A DNA stretch of 64,000 bases from Helicobacter monodelphidis (GTDB lineage Bacteria; Campylobacterota; Campylobacteria; Campylobacterales; Helicobacteraceae), in assembly GCF_003288845.1 (NCBI RefSeq), contig NZ_NHYN01000004.1:78843-142842 (forward strand). Direction: 5' to 3'. Each line of letters begins with the position of its first letter. Within the stretch, counting starts at the first letter, position 1. Shown here one piece after another: positions 27,736 through 35,979 of this stretch. The notes under the pieces are model-generated. The model was given only the letters and a program-made list of their open reading frames with translations, made no database searches and was not told the origin of the DNA. A program made the position numbers and the translations under genes.

Positions 27736-29304
27736 ATGAGCGAAAATCGTTCAAAATTATGGACATTTTCAATGGGTATTGTAGCCGGAAGTAGCCTATA
27801 CGGTGCTGGTGCGGACACATTCATTGATTTAGGACAAACTTCAAAATATCAACCATTTAGCGTTCAGCAAGAGAGTGGGTTAACGCAAATTTATCACCAA
27901 ACAAATAATGATACTCTTTTGTTAGTCGCAGCAAATACTTTAGCAGATTCAGGTTCAGGTGGCTCTGGCGGTAGCGGAGGTTCTGGCGGTTCAGGCGGAG
28001 ATTCAGGCGGTAGCGGAGGTTCTGGAGGCTCAGGCGGAGATTCAGGTGGTAGCGGTGGATCTGGCGGAGGTTCTGGAGGCTCAGGCGGAGATTCAGGCGG
28101 TAGCGGAGGTTCTGGAGGCTCAGGCGGAGATTCAGGTGGTAGCGGTGGATCTGGCGGAGATTCTGGAGGCTCAGGCGGTAGCGGAGGTTCTGGCGGAAGT
28201 TCGGGTGGAACTGGTGGCTTAAGTGCGGCTGCTGGAGTACATGGAATTTATTACGCAATGGCGACTGCAGGAATGCAATTTACAAACATTAATAAAAATT
28301 TACGCATTATGTATGAAATTCCAATGCAAATTGCTTCTGTGCCATCATCTGCATTGTATGCAAACAATAATTTGATACGTAGTGATTTTGAAGAACCTAT
28401 TTACTATAGCACCCCGACACAAGGTGGTTTTAAGCCGGTTGGTGAGGATACAATGCTTTTTGTGACCCCCTATTTTACAAGTGTTTCTTTAAAATCGCCT
28501 TCTATTGATAATGGAACGCGTATTAAGGGCGATGGTTTAGGAATTTTTGGTGGACTTTCAAAGCAATACAAGGGATTTCGTTATGGTGTTCATGTTGGTT
28601 ATTCAGAAGATAGACTGAAAAAGGCAGCATTTACACAAGGTATCAATCTTGAAAGTGATAGTTTTTTTATTGTTGCAGGCGGGCATTTTAAGGCTGATTT
28701 AGCCCAAAGCGATTCTTTGTTGACCTACATACATATCAATGCAAACTTGCTTTATGGTAACCATGATTACTCTCTGACTCCCAATGGTGACCGTACAATC
28801 AAGACTTCTCCAGATACATTTGGTTTTAATACAGAAGTGTTTATTGCGAATGCGATTCATCTTGATAGTGGAGGGGTGATTACACCTGAAGTTGGATTGG
28901 GCTATCAAGCTATTTCAATGCAAGCTTATGGTTTCGAAGATTTTACTTCTGCACAATTCAATCAACGTTATTCAGCGACAACACTCAATTTTCCCTACAT
29001 TATGGGGTTAGTCCGCTATGATAGGCGATTTCATTGGACGAGATTTTCTATTGCCCCTATGTTGAGCGGGGGAATTAGGCATGTTCTTGCAAGTCGTGAA
29101 TACAAGAATGATATGCTGATGGGTGCAACATTGTCTCAATCTTATCAAGTAAAAGGTAAAGTTGATGCAACAACAGCACTTTTAGAAGCAGGATTAGGTG
29201 TGGGTTTTGCACAAAACCATGAAATTGGTATTCGTTATGGTGGCGAATATAGCGCAAAAGCACAGAGAAACACTCTCTTTTTACAATACCAATATCAATT
29301 TTAA
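27736..29304 (+). CDS. autotransporter-like outer-membrane beta-barrel protein with a Gly/Ser repeat linker
   Basis: The 522-residue product has a signal-like N-terminus (KLWTFSMGIVAGSSLYGAGA), about 40 residues of unrecognised sequence, a 93-residue Gly/Ser region with Asp every 9-15 residues (71-163), and a C-terminal barrel of about 355 residues with alternating strands (LGIFGGLSKQYKGFRYGVHVGYSED and similar). It ends in LFLQYQYQF, a terminal Phe as in BAM substrates. This fits a type V autotransporter beta-domain whose passenger is replaced by a flexible linker. SD AAGGAGG is excellent. A 53-aa acidic ORF follows after 9 bp. Function unknown; adhesion or surface display is a guess. Confidence 0.72.
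   Translation: MSENRSKLWTFSMGIVAGSSLYGAGADTFIDLGQTSKYQPFSVQQESGLTQIYHQTNNDTLLLVAANTLADSGSGGSGGSGGSGGSGGDSGGSGGSGGSGGDSGGSGGSGGGSGGSGGDSGGSGGSGGSGGDSGGSGGSGGDSGGSGGSGGSGGSSGGTGGLSAAAGVHGIYYAMATAGMQFTNINKNLRIMYEIPMQIASVPSSALYANNNLIRSDFEEPIYYSTPTQGGFKPVGEDTMLFVTPYFTSVSLKSPSIDNGTRIKGDGLGIFGGLSKQYKGFRYGVHVGYSEDRLKKAAFTQGINLESDSFFIVAGGHFKADLAQSDSLLTYIHINANLLYGNHDYSLTPNGDRTIKTSPDTFGFNTEVFIANAIHLDSGGVITPEVGLGYQAISMQAYGFEDFTSAQFNQRYSATTLNFPYIMGLVRYDRRFHWTRFSIAPMLSGGIRHVLASREYKNDMLMGATLSQSYQVKGKVDATTALLEAGLGVGFAQNHEIGIRYGGEYSAKAQRNTLFLQYQYQF
27981..28178 (+). repeat. 90-bp tandem duplication inside a Gly/Ser minisatellite
   Basis: Bases 27991-28088 recur at 28081-28178 with one mismatch (G at 28070, A at 28160), a 90-bp period or 30 codons. 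The wider tract 27946-28221 is built of 9-bp GGS-type units. All periods are multiples of 3, so copy-number change alters linker length without a frameshift. It is much more GC-rich than its surroundings, and all-frame openness explains the ORFs on other frames here. Confidence 0.9.
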
Positions 29305-29313
29305 AGGATAGAT

Positions 29314-29475
29314 ATGGCAGATGAAGAATGGGATTTTGATGACGACGAAGATTTCGATATTGACGACGATGAGTCGTATGGGTATGGACATCAACATTAT
29401 TATGATGATGATGACTATGATGATGGTAGTGATGAGTATGATGATGAGTATGGCAATGACAATGATGAATACTAA
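29314..29475 (+). CDS. extremely acidic miniprotein (53 aa)
   Basis: The ORF runs from ATG 29314 to TAA 29473-29475, 9 bp after the autotransporter stop, with AAAGGATAG as ribosome-binding site. Of 53 residues, 21 are Asp and 7 Glu; there are 8 Tyr, two His and no Lys or Arg. It starts MADEEWDFDDDEDF and has no signal peptide. The DNA is rich in GAT triplets. aguB follows after 12 bp, so it sits in the middle of an operon. I know no family. Metal binding or interaction with a basic partner are guesses. Confidence 0.65.
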   Translation: MADEEWDFDDDEDFDIDDDESYGYGHQHYYDDDDYDDGSDEYDDEYGNDNDEY

Positions 29476-29487
29476 ATAAGGAACGAT

Positions 29488-30369
29488 ATGGATAAATTAC
29501 CTATTGCTCTGATTCAGCAGTGTTTCAGTGGTGACAAAGAAAGTATGATTGAATCTACTCTTAAGGCAATACGCATTGCAAGTAAGGAGGCAAGGTTAGT
29601 TGTGCTTCAGGAATTGCATTGCACGGAATATTTTTGTCAGAGTGAAAATCCTGCATTTTGCGACTATGCAATAGATTTTAAAAAAGATGTGCAAATCTTT
29701 TCACAATGCGCAAAAGAATGCAATGTTGTGCTTGTAGGTTCTTTTTTTGAAGAACGGGCTATCGGGCTTTACCACAACACGGCAGTTGTTTTTGAACAAG
29801 ATGGAAGAATTGCAGGAAAGTATCGCAAGATGCACATTCCAGATGACCCGGCTTTTTATGAAAAATTTTATTTTACACCGGGTGATTTAGGTTTTACACC
29901 TATTCAAACTTCTGTAGGAAAGCTGGGTGTTTTGGTGTGTTGGGATCAGTGGTTTCCTGAAGCTGCTAGATTAATGACATTAGGTGGTGCTGAATGTTTA
30001 ATTTATCCAACCGCTATTGGTTATTTTGCGCAAGATTCAGAAGAGGAGCAAAGGCGACAGAAAGAAGCGTGGGTTGCTGTGCAAAGAGGGCATGCTATTG
30101 CTAATGGTATTCCTGTGATGGCGTGCAACCGCGTTGGTTTTGAAAAAGATACAAGCGGTTTTTTAGATGGGATTCATTTTTGGGGTAATAGTTTTGTTTT
30201 TGGTCCTCAAGGTGAGTTACTTGGAGAGTTAGGGGAAGAAGAGGGGATTCTTTATGTTTGTTTAGATAGACAACGTTTGCATGAAGTGCGTAGAATGTGG
30301 CCATTTTTACGCGATAGGAGAATTGACGCTTATGCGGGATTAACACAAAGGTTTTTGGATTCACAATGA
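29488..30369 (+). CDS. aguB: N-carbamoylputrescine amidase
   Basis: Nitrilase-superfamily enzyme hydrolysing N-carbamoylputrescine to putrescine in the agmatine route. The 293-residue product has the Glu-Lys-Cys triad: E42 in QELHC, K114 in KYRKMH and C151 in VLVCWDQWFPE. The segments NRVGFE and FWGNSFVFGPQG and the terminal MWPFLRDRRIDAY are characteristic of this subgroup. It overlaps the MATE gene by 4 bp (ATGA). H. pylori also has the pair close together. Confidence 0.93.
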   Translation: MDKLPIALIQQCFSGDKESMIESTLKAIRIASKEARLVVLQELHCTEYFCQSENPAFCDYAIDFKKDVQIFSQCAKECNVVLVGSFFEERAIGLYHNTAVVFEQDGRIAGKYRKMHIPDDPAFYEKFYFTPGDLGFTPIQTSVGKLGVLVCWDQWFPEAARLMTLGGAECLIYPTAIGYFAQDSEEEQRRQKEAWVAVQRGHAIANGIPVMACNRVGFEKDTSGFLDGIHFWGNSFVFGPQGELLGELGEEEGILYVCLDRQRLHEVRRMWPFLRDRRIDAYAGLTQRFLDSQ

Positions 30370-31709
30370 CGTTGACGCAACATGCTCGCCTTAAAAAAAT
30401 TCTTAGAATAGCTGTTCCTGCTGCTTTGCAGTCTATGCTTGATTTGGTTTCTATGTTTGTGAGTTTTATTTTTATTGGAAGCTTGGGTGGTGCGGCAATC
30501 AGTGCATTAGGTGCATCTGTAACATACTTTATGTATATTTATGCTATTACGACAATTTTTAATGTTGGAACAAATGCTTGTGTTTCTCGCAAAATTGGTA
30601 TGAAAGACTATCAATCTGCTTCAGAAATTACAAGTTCTATGCTATTTTGTTCATTGATTGTGAGTATTTTTGTTTTTCTTTTAGCTTTTTTTACTTATTC
30701 ACCTTTTTTCTTACTCTTGAGAGATATTAGCAATGAAGCAAAAGAATTGGGAAGGGAATATTTATCTTTCGTTATTTATATTATCCCATTCTTTATTGCA
30801 AAAATTGTAATTGTTGCAGCGATGAGTGCCAGTGGAGATACGCAAACACCTTTTCGCGTGAAGATTCTTGCAACACTTTTAAGTATTCTTTTAAATTATT
30901 TGTTGATTCAAGGTAATTTTGGTTTTCCTGCTTTAGGATTGAAGGGTGCAGGCATTGCGAATCTTATTGTGAATATTGCAGAAACTTTGGTGCTTGTTGC
31001 GATTCTTTTTTCTGCCCGATACCCTCTTTCATGGCTCTATTTTTTTTCTAAAGAACAAATATGGGCAGCGTTAAAAATCGGTTTTCCTAGTGGTTTAGAG
31101 AGGCTTTTTACCATCACTTCTATGGCAATTTTAACATTGATTGTTGCAGGTTATGGGGAAGAAGCCTTTGCTGGATATATGATTGGTAGTCGCGTTGAAT
31201 CTTTTGTGTTTATGCCTTGTTTTGGCTTGATGATTGCGGCTATGAGTCTTATGGGGCAGAATTTAGGGGCAAAAAGAGAGGCAGAAGCGAAGCGATGTAT
31301 TAAGATGATTTTATGGTTGGGTATGAGTTTTATGGGAACATTAGGGATTGTGTTGATTGTTGCACCCATTTTTGTTTCACGTCCTTTTAACGATGATATA
31401 AGAATTCTTGAATACAGTGCTCTTTATCTTTTTTATATCGGTTTTTCGCAAATTCCTCTTGCAATGATTTTTATCCTTGATGGTGCATTGAGGGGGGCAG
31501 GAGCAACAAAAGTTACTTTAATTGTAAATAGTTGTTCGATTTGGGGAATAAGAATTTTATCAGCTTCTGTAATTGGGTATTTTGGAGTGAGTATAGAAAT
31601 GATTTATTTAGTTATGAGTCTTGAGACCTTTTTACGTGCTGGGGTTTATTGGTTTCTGTTTCAGAAGGGCATTTGGAGAGATTCTCTGAAGCAACCACTA
31701 AAGGCGTAA
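30366..31709 (+). CDS. MATE family multidrug/cation efflux transporter
   Basis: A 447-residue membrane protein with twelve TM segments in two homologous bundles, the MATE topology. Marks are RIAVPAALQSMLDLVSMFVSFIF at the start, SASGDTQTPFRVKI mid-protein and the repeat-equivalent LDGALRGAGATKVTLI. Such pumps use H+ or Na+ gradients to export cationic compounds. Its ATG overlaps the aguB stop (ATGA), so it is coupled; polyamine-related export is a speculation from this neighbour. Confidence 0.92.
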   Translation: MTLTQHARLKKILRIAVPAALQSMLDLVSMFVSFIFIGSLGGAAISALGASVTYFMYIYAITTIFNVGTNACVSRKIGMKDYQSASEITSSMLFCSLIVSIFVFLLAFFTYSPFFLLLRDISNEAKELGREYLSFVIYIIPFFIAKIVIVAAMSASGDTQTPFRVKILATLLSILLNYLLIQGNFGFPALGLKGAGIANLIVNIAETLVLVAILFSARYPLSWLYFFSKEQIWAALKIGFPSGLERLFTITSMAILTLIVAGYGEEAFAGYMIGSRVESFVFMPCFGLMIAAMSLMGQNLGAKREAEAKRCIKMILWLGMSFMGTLGIVLIVAPIFVSRPFNDDIRILEYSALYLFYIGFSQIPLAMIFILDGALRGAGATKVTLIVNSCSIWGIRILSASVIGYFGVSIEMIYLVMSLETFLRAGVYWFLFQKGIWRDSLKQPLKA

Positions 31710-31758
31710 TGAAGTAAACATTGCCTATAATTCAAGAATTCAATTCAGGAGTATTTGA

Positions 31759-32892
31759 GTGGAAAAAATTGTAGACATTATAGAATTAATTGCTTGCGAG
31801 AAAGGTTTAAAGGTTGAGAATGTAACAGAAGCTGTCCAACGTGCATTGATTGCAACCGCTAAGAAAGTCCATAATGAGAATTATACTTATGGTGCAAATT
31901 TAGATACAGAAACAAAAAAAATTTCTCTTTATCGAAAAATAGTGATTGTTGAAAATGATGATAAACGTTTGGAGAATGACCCGCAGGGTTTTATGTCCTT
32001 GAGTGAGGCATACAAACTTAATAAAGATTTTGAGGTGGGTGATGAGGCTCATGATGATATTGAATTGGAGGAGATGGGGCATACTGGCGTGAATATTCTT
32101 TTTAAAGAGTTGGAATTTCATATTCAGCATTTAGTCGAAATTCAGCTTTTTGAAAAATACCAATCTCAGATAGGCAGAATTGTTACAGGAACAGTTGTGC
32201 GAATTGATGATAAAGAAAATACCTTTGTTGATATTGAGGGAGTGCGGGCATTATTGCCGATGAAAAATCGTATTAAGGGTGAAAAATTCCAAATGGGTAG
32301 CATTGTAAAAGCCATTTTGAAGTTTGTTAGCATTGATAGAAAGAATGGGATTGCTATTGAGCTTTCACGTACAACACCTAAATTTTTAGAAGAATTATTA
32401 AAGCTAGAAGTACCTGAAATTCACGATTCAGAAGTAATTATTCACAAATGTGCACGTATTCCGGGCGAACGTTCTAAGGTGGCTATCAGCTCTAATAGTC
32501 CAAAAATTGACCCTATTGGTGCAACAGTTGGCGTTAAGGGTGTTCGCATTAATGCTGTTAGCAAGGAACTAAAGAATGAAAATATTGATTGTATAGAGTT
32601 TTCAGAAATTGGGGAAAAGTTTGTTGCAAGATCACTCGCTCCAGCTCTTATTTCGAGTGTGAGAATTGAAGAATCAAAAGATTCCGAGCAAAAGAAGGCG
32701 ATTGTAATGCTTCCAGGCGAACAAAAATCTAAAGCGATTGGTAAAAATGGGATTAATATTCGTCTAGCAACAATGCTGACTGGTTATGAAATTGAACTGA
32801 TTGAGCAAAATAATATTCTTGTACCACAACAAAGTAATGCTACAGAAGAGAAGGCAGACATCAGTACTTTAGCATCATTATTTAAGCAATAA
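31759..32892 (+). CDS. nusA: transcription termination/antitermination factor NusA
   Basis: RNA polymerase-binding elongation factor. The 377-residue product has the N-terminal domain (MEKIVDIIELIACEKGL), an S1 domain (GRIVTGTVVRIDDKENTFVDIEG), KH1 (RIPGERSKVAISSNSPKIDPIGATVGVKGVRI region) and KH2 (LPGEQKSKAIGKNGINIRLA). It lacks the C-terminal acidic repeats of E. coli NusA, normal for this phylum. The start is GTG at 31759 with CAGGAG upstream. Confidence 0.97.
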   Translation: MEKIVDIIELIACEKGLKVENVTEAVQRALIATAKKVHNENYTYGANLDTETKKISLYRKIVIVENDDKRLENDPQGFMSLSEAYKLNKDFEVGDEAHDDIELEEMGHTGVNILFKELEFHIQHLVEIQLFEKYQSQIGRIVTGTVVRIDDKENTFVDIEGVRALLPMKNRIKGEKFQMGSIVKAILKFVSIDRKNGIAIELSRTTPKFLEELLKLEVPEIHDSEVIIHKCARIPGERSKVAISSNSPKIDPIGATVGVKGVRINAVSKELKNENIDCIEFSEIGEKFVARSLAPALISSVRIEESKDSEQKKAIVMLPGEQKSKAIGKNGINIRLATMLTGYEIELIEQNNILVPQQSNATEEKADISTLASLFKQ

Positions 32893-32900
32893 AGCCCTCT

Positions 32901-33770
32901 ATGAGTATCAAAAGAATCTATTACCTACAATTGAGCTTTTTTGCAATTCTTGCTGGATTTTTTTTGTTGTATCAATTATCCCCTTTTTGGCAGAACCAGG
33001 CCAATTCTTTTATGATACTTTTAGATAATCCTTATCCAAATCTTCTTAAGCAACAGATTGAATCTTTGGATATACCTATTTTTATAACCCTTATTATGCT
33101 ATTTTTATTTCAAGCGTTGTTATTTTGGATTCCTAGTGAGCAACTTTTTGTTGTGAGTCAACTTCTTTACGGAGAATGGATTGGCACAATGATTTGTTTT
33201 GTGGGGCTTTTATTTTCTTCTTTACTGAACTTTTTATTAATGCGTTTTTTGTGTTTGGGAATCACTTATCAATTTCCACATTCTTGGATTATCCGACAGA
33301 AAGCGTATTTACGCGTTTATGGTGGAATTACACTTTTTTGTTTGCGTCTTTTGCCTATTGCTTGTTTTGATGTGGTGAGTTTGTTGTCAGGAGCAACAAT
33401 TATGCGATTTTCAAGTTATATCTTTTACACAAGTATCGGGATATTATTTTTTATTATTTTATCTTTTTTTATCCATTCAGCTTTGTTGCAATGTATTATT
33501 GCTTTTTGTCTTTTTTGGATTTTTATTATTTTTAAAAAAATTTTTAATCCATCTTCTTTTCACATTGGGAAGGCACTTAAAGCAGAGTTTATGTATTATT
33601 ATCGTGGTGATTCTCCTTACTCTCCGCCAAGCAAACAAAAGCAACGTTTTGCAATTTGTCTTTCTTGCACTCGCCTCACTCGTGCAAGAGTTTGTAAAGA
33701 ATGTGGCTGTTTTATGAATATTAAAATCTGCTATAAAGAGGCAACTTGTCCGCTTAAAAAATGGGATTAG
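32901..33770 (+). CDS. TVP38/TMEM64 (VTT) family membrane protein with a C-terminal zinc-ribbon-like tail
   Basis: The 289-residue product has five or six TM segments. The VTT core is recognisable in FWIPSEQLFVVSQLLYGEWIG (about 76-95) and RLLPIACFDVVSLLSGATIMRF (about 149-170), as in TVP38 proteins linked to lipid handling. Unusual is a cytosolic Cys-rich tail (about 250-289): CLSC, VCKECGCFM, then Cys in KICYKE and TCPLKKW. That pattern resembles small stand-alone zinc-ribbon proteins often found in phages. Start ATG 32901 lies 8 bp after nusA and has only a weak SD. Confidence 0.75.
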   Translation: MSIKRIYYLQLSFFAILAGFFLLYQLSPFWQNQANSFMILLDNPYPNLLKQQIESLDIPIFITLIMLFLFQALLFWIPSEQLFVVSQLLYGEWIGTMICFVGLLFSSLLNFLLMRFLCLGITYQFPHSWIIRQKAYLRVYGGITLFCLRLLPIACFDVVSLLSGATIMRFSSYIFYTSIGILFFIILSFFIHSALLQCIIAFCLFWIFIIFKKIFNPSSFHIGKALKAEFMYYYRGDSPYSPPSKQKQRFAICLSCTRLTRARVCKECGCFMNIKICYKEATCPLKKWD

Positions 33771-33843
33771 GTGCGTTGATTTTTAGGTTTGGTTATGCTA
33801 AAATCGGTATTAGATTTCGTAGTATGTTTAAAGGAGAATAAAA

Positions 33844-35421
33844 ATGTCACAAGCAAGTTGGAGCGATGGATATTTTACAGAAATAGAGTATGTTGATGGT
33901 TATGTAGTAGAGATGAATCCATTGCTATTGGATTTTAATCGTGTATTATCTGGTATTGATCCAAATAGCCAACATAATTCCCCCCCCCCAAACGATACGA
34001 ATACCTTTACCTACCTCGAATTGGGTTTTGGACGTGGAAGTAGTCTGAATATCCATGCAGTGACAACACAAGGGAGTTTTATCGGGACAGATTTTAACCC
34101 CACTCATGCCTTGATGGCACAAAAAAAGGCAAAAACAGGGCATGCGAATTTGCGTATTTTGAATGATAGTTTTGAGGAATTATTAGAACGTTTAAATGAT
34201 GAAAAAATTTTTTTTGACTATATTGTATTGCATGGAGTTTGGACTTGGGTTAGCCCAAAGAATCAACATATCATTCTTGAGATTATCCGTAAATTTTTGA
34301 AAATCGGTGGTGTTGTTTATAATAGCTATAATTGTTTTCCAGGCTGGTCGCCTAAGTATCCAACAAGGCAACTTTTGGCACTCTACAATCGTTACACTAC
34401 AGGTAGGCCAGAAGATAAAATACAAGGTGCGTTAAAATTTTTAGAAGAATTTTTAAAAACAGGTTCGCTGTATGCTAAGAATAATCCACAAAATAATGCC
34501 CTTTTAGAGGAATTAAAAAAATTTATAACTAACGGAAAGTCTAGCTATATTGCACATGAATATATGAATGAAGGGTGGAATTGTTGCTACTTTTTTGATA
34601 TGGTGCAGAATATGGATATTGCAAAATGTCAGTTTGTTTGCACAGGGAAGCCTATTGATTTATATGATGATTTAACTATTCCACCAGAAGGTGTTGCATT
34701 CTTAAAAACCATCAAAGATAAGATTTTTAAAGAACAATTAAGAGATTATTATACTAATAAACAATTCCGTGTTGACTTATTCGTTAAAGGTGCACTTCCC
34801 TTAAGTCCTTCAGAAAAAGTTGAACGCATTTTAGAGATTGAATATGCCCTTATAGAACCTACTTCAAACTTTGATTACAAGTTGGGTACTTCACGCGGTC
34901 AGGCAGAATTAAGTGAGGAAAATTATGCAAAAATACTTGAGTGCTTGGGTAGTGATCTTTGTCGCCCAAAATCTGGAAGAGAGATTCTTGAGAAATCAAA
35001 ACTCACTTATCAGCAATTTTTGCTTTCTTTGGTTATTCTCATTCAGAAAAAATTCTTGCTCCCTACGCAAAAAGTTACATCAAAAATTAAAAAACAATGT
35101 GACGCATTCAATAAAGCATTATTTTATGCACAATCTAAGGGTTATGGGAATGCCTATGTTGCTTCTCCAGCAACGGCTTCAGCTATTTCTATGTCTGATA
35201 CGGAACAGCTTTTTATTCTTGCTTATACTGAACACCAAAAGAAAAATGTGAATGATTTAACGAAACATATATTAGATATTTATAAGCCTCAAGGTAGGAA
35301 GTTGGTTGTAGCTGGCAAAGTGTTGGAGAGTGAAGAAGAGAATGAGGCAGAGATTAAGAAAATGGCACAAGTATTCTTAGAGAATAAATTAAGTATTTAT
35401 AAAGCTTTAAGTATTTGCTAA
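33844..35421 (+). CDS. class I SAM methyltransferase with regulatory domain, phase-variable candidate
   Basis: The 525-residue product has SAM motif I TYLELGFGRGSSL (about 57-68), FIGTDFNP (motif II) and DYIVLHGVWTWVSP (motif IV). A later part resembles the methyltransferase regulatory domain: LRDYYTNKQFRVDLFVKGALPLSPSEK (about 300-325). Substrate unknown. Codons 46-49 are encoded by a C10 run (33980-33989); a change of one C gives an early stop in either direction, so expression is probably switched by slippage. Here it is in frame. SD AAAGGAGA is strong. Confidence 0.82.
   Translation: MSQASWSDGYFTEIEYVDGYVVEMNPLLLDFNRVLSGIDPNSQHNSPPPNDTNTFTYLELGFGRGSSLNIHAVTTQGSFIGTDFNPTHALMAQKKAKTGHANLRILNDSFEELLERLNDEKIFFDYIVLHGVWTWVSPKNQHIILEIIRKFLKIGGVVYNSYNCFPGWSPKYPTRQLLALYNRYTTGRPEDKIQGALKFLEEFLKTGSLYAKNNPQNNALLEELKKFITNGKSSYIAHEYMNEGWNCCYFFDMVQNMDIAKCQFVCTGKPIDLYDDLTIPPEGVAFLKTIKDKIFKEQLRDYYTNKQFRVDLFVKGALPLSPSEKVERILEIEYALIEPTSNFDYKLGTSRGQAELSEENYAKILECLGSDLCRPKSGREILEKSKLTYQQFLLSLVILIQKKFLLPTQKVTSKIKKQCDAFNKALFYAQSKGYGNAYVASPATASAISMSDTEQLFILAYTEHQKKNVNDLTKHILDIYKPQGRKLVVAGKVLESEEENEAEIKKMAQVFLENKLSIYKALSIC
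33980..33989 (+). repeat. C10 homopolymer in the methyltransferase coding sequence
   Basis: Ten consecutive C near the 5' end of the ORF, read as Ser-Pro-Pro-Pro. Runs of G or C of this length are rare in AT-rich genomes and are the classic contingency-locus element of Campylobacter and Helicobacter. With 9 or 11 C the frame reaches a stop within about 25 codons. Confidence 0.85.
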
Positions 35422-35486
35422 AATAGCTTTAGTGGAAATATTTGGAAAAGTTATGCTATTATTATGTTTTCAATAAGGAGTAATTA

Positions 35487-35921
35487 ATGAAAACTTGGAA
35501 TACATATTTGTTAATTTTGTGTGTGGGCGGTTTTGCTTGGGCTGCAGACAAAGAACAGATCAAAGAAGAGGCAATAAAGCAGGGAGCTGATGTGTTGATT
35601 CAGACAACAATTGGTGGAAAAACTTTAGGTGAAGTTGCAGCAGAAAAGGGAGAAAAAGCAAAACAAGAGGTGAGTGATCGAGTTGAGCAAAAAATTCAGC
35701 AAGCAGCGGATAAAAAACTTCAAAATGTAACAGGTGGTAAGGTTTCTCTTCCTGAAAAATCTTTGCAAGAAAGAATTGAGGAGAAGAAATTAAAAACACA
35801 ACAAAATATTGAAAGCAAAATTACTACGACAAAGGAGAATTTGCTTAAGAAAGCTGATGAGAAGACTGGCGGTGCGGCATCTATTTTTACAGATACACTT
35901 GAGCAGAATCTAAAGCAATAG
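35487..35921 (+). CDS. small periplasmic helical protein, unknown function
   Basis: The 144-residue product has a clear signal peptide (MKTWNTYLLILCVGGFAWA, cleavage before ADKEQ), then a Lys/Glu/Gln-rich sequence predicted to be largely helical with coiled-coil potential (EKGEKAKQEVSDRVEQKIQ; KSLQERIEEKKLKTQQNIES), broken by two Gly-Gly spots. No cysteines in the mature part. AAGGAG sits upstream of the ATG. It is followed by a bidirectional terminator and appears monocistronic. I recognise no family. Confidence 0.7.
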   Translation: MKTWNTYLLILCVGGFAWAADKEQIKEEAIKQGADVLIQTTIGGKTLGEVAAEKGEKAKQEVSDRVEQKIQQAADKKLQNVTGGKVSLPEKSLQERIEEKKLKTQQNIESKITTTKENLLKKADEKTGGAASIFTDTLEQNLKQ

Positions 35922-35940
35922 TTCTTCCTTGTGGGCTTTT

Positions 35941-35974
35941 AACCATTACAAAAGATTCCTTTTTTGTAATGGTT
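35941..35974. terminator. bidirectional terminator hairpin
   Basis: AACCATTACAAAA (35941-35953) pairs perfectly over 13 bp with TTTTGTAATGGTT (35962-35974). It sits between the convergent periplasmic-protein gene and multicopper oxidase gene, with T- or A-rich flanks serving both directions. Confidence 0.75.
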
Positions 35975-35979
35975 TTGGG

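Noticed and set aside
27857..28258. Open frames on the minus strand and in another plus frame across the Gly/Ser repeat (also 27959-28222)
   Set aside because: Both arise from the 9-bp periodic repeat, which lacks stops in several frames. They have no ribosome-binding site and low-complexity products.
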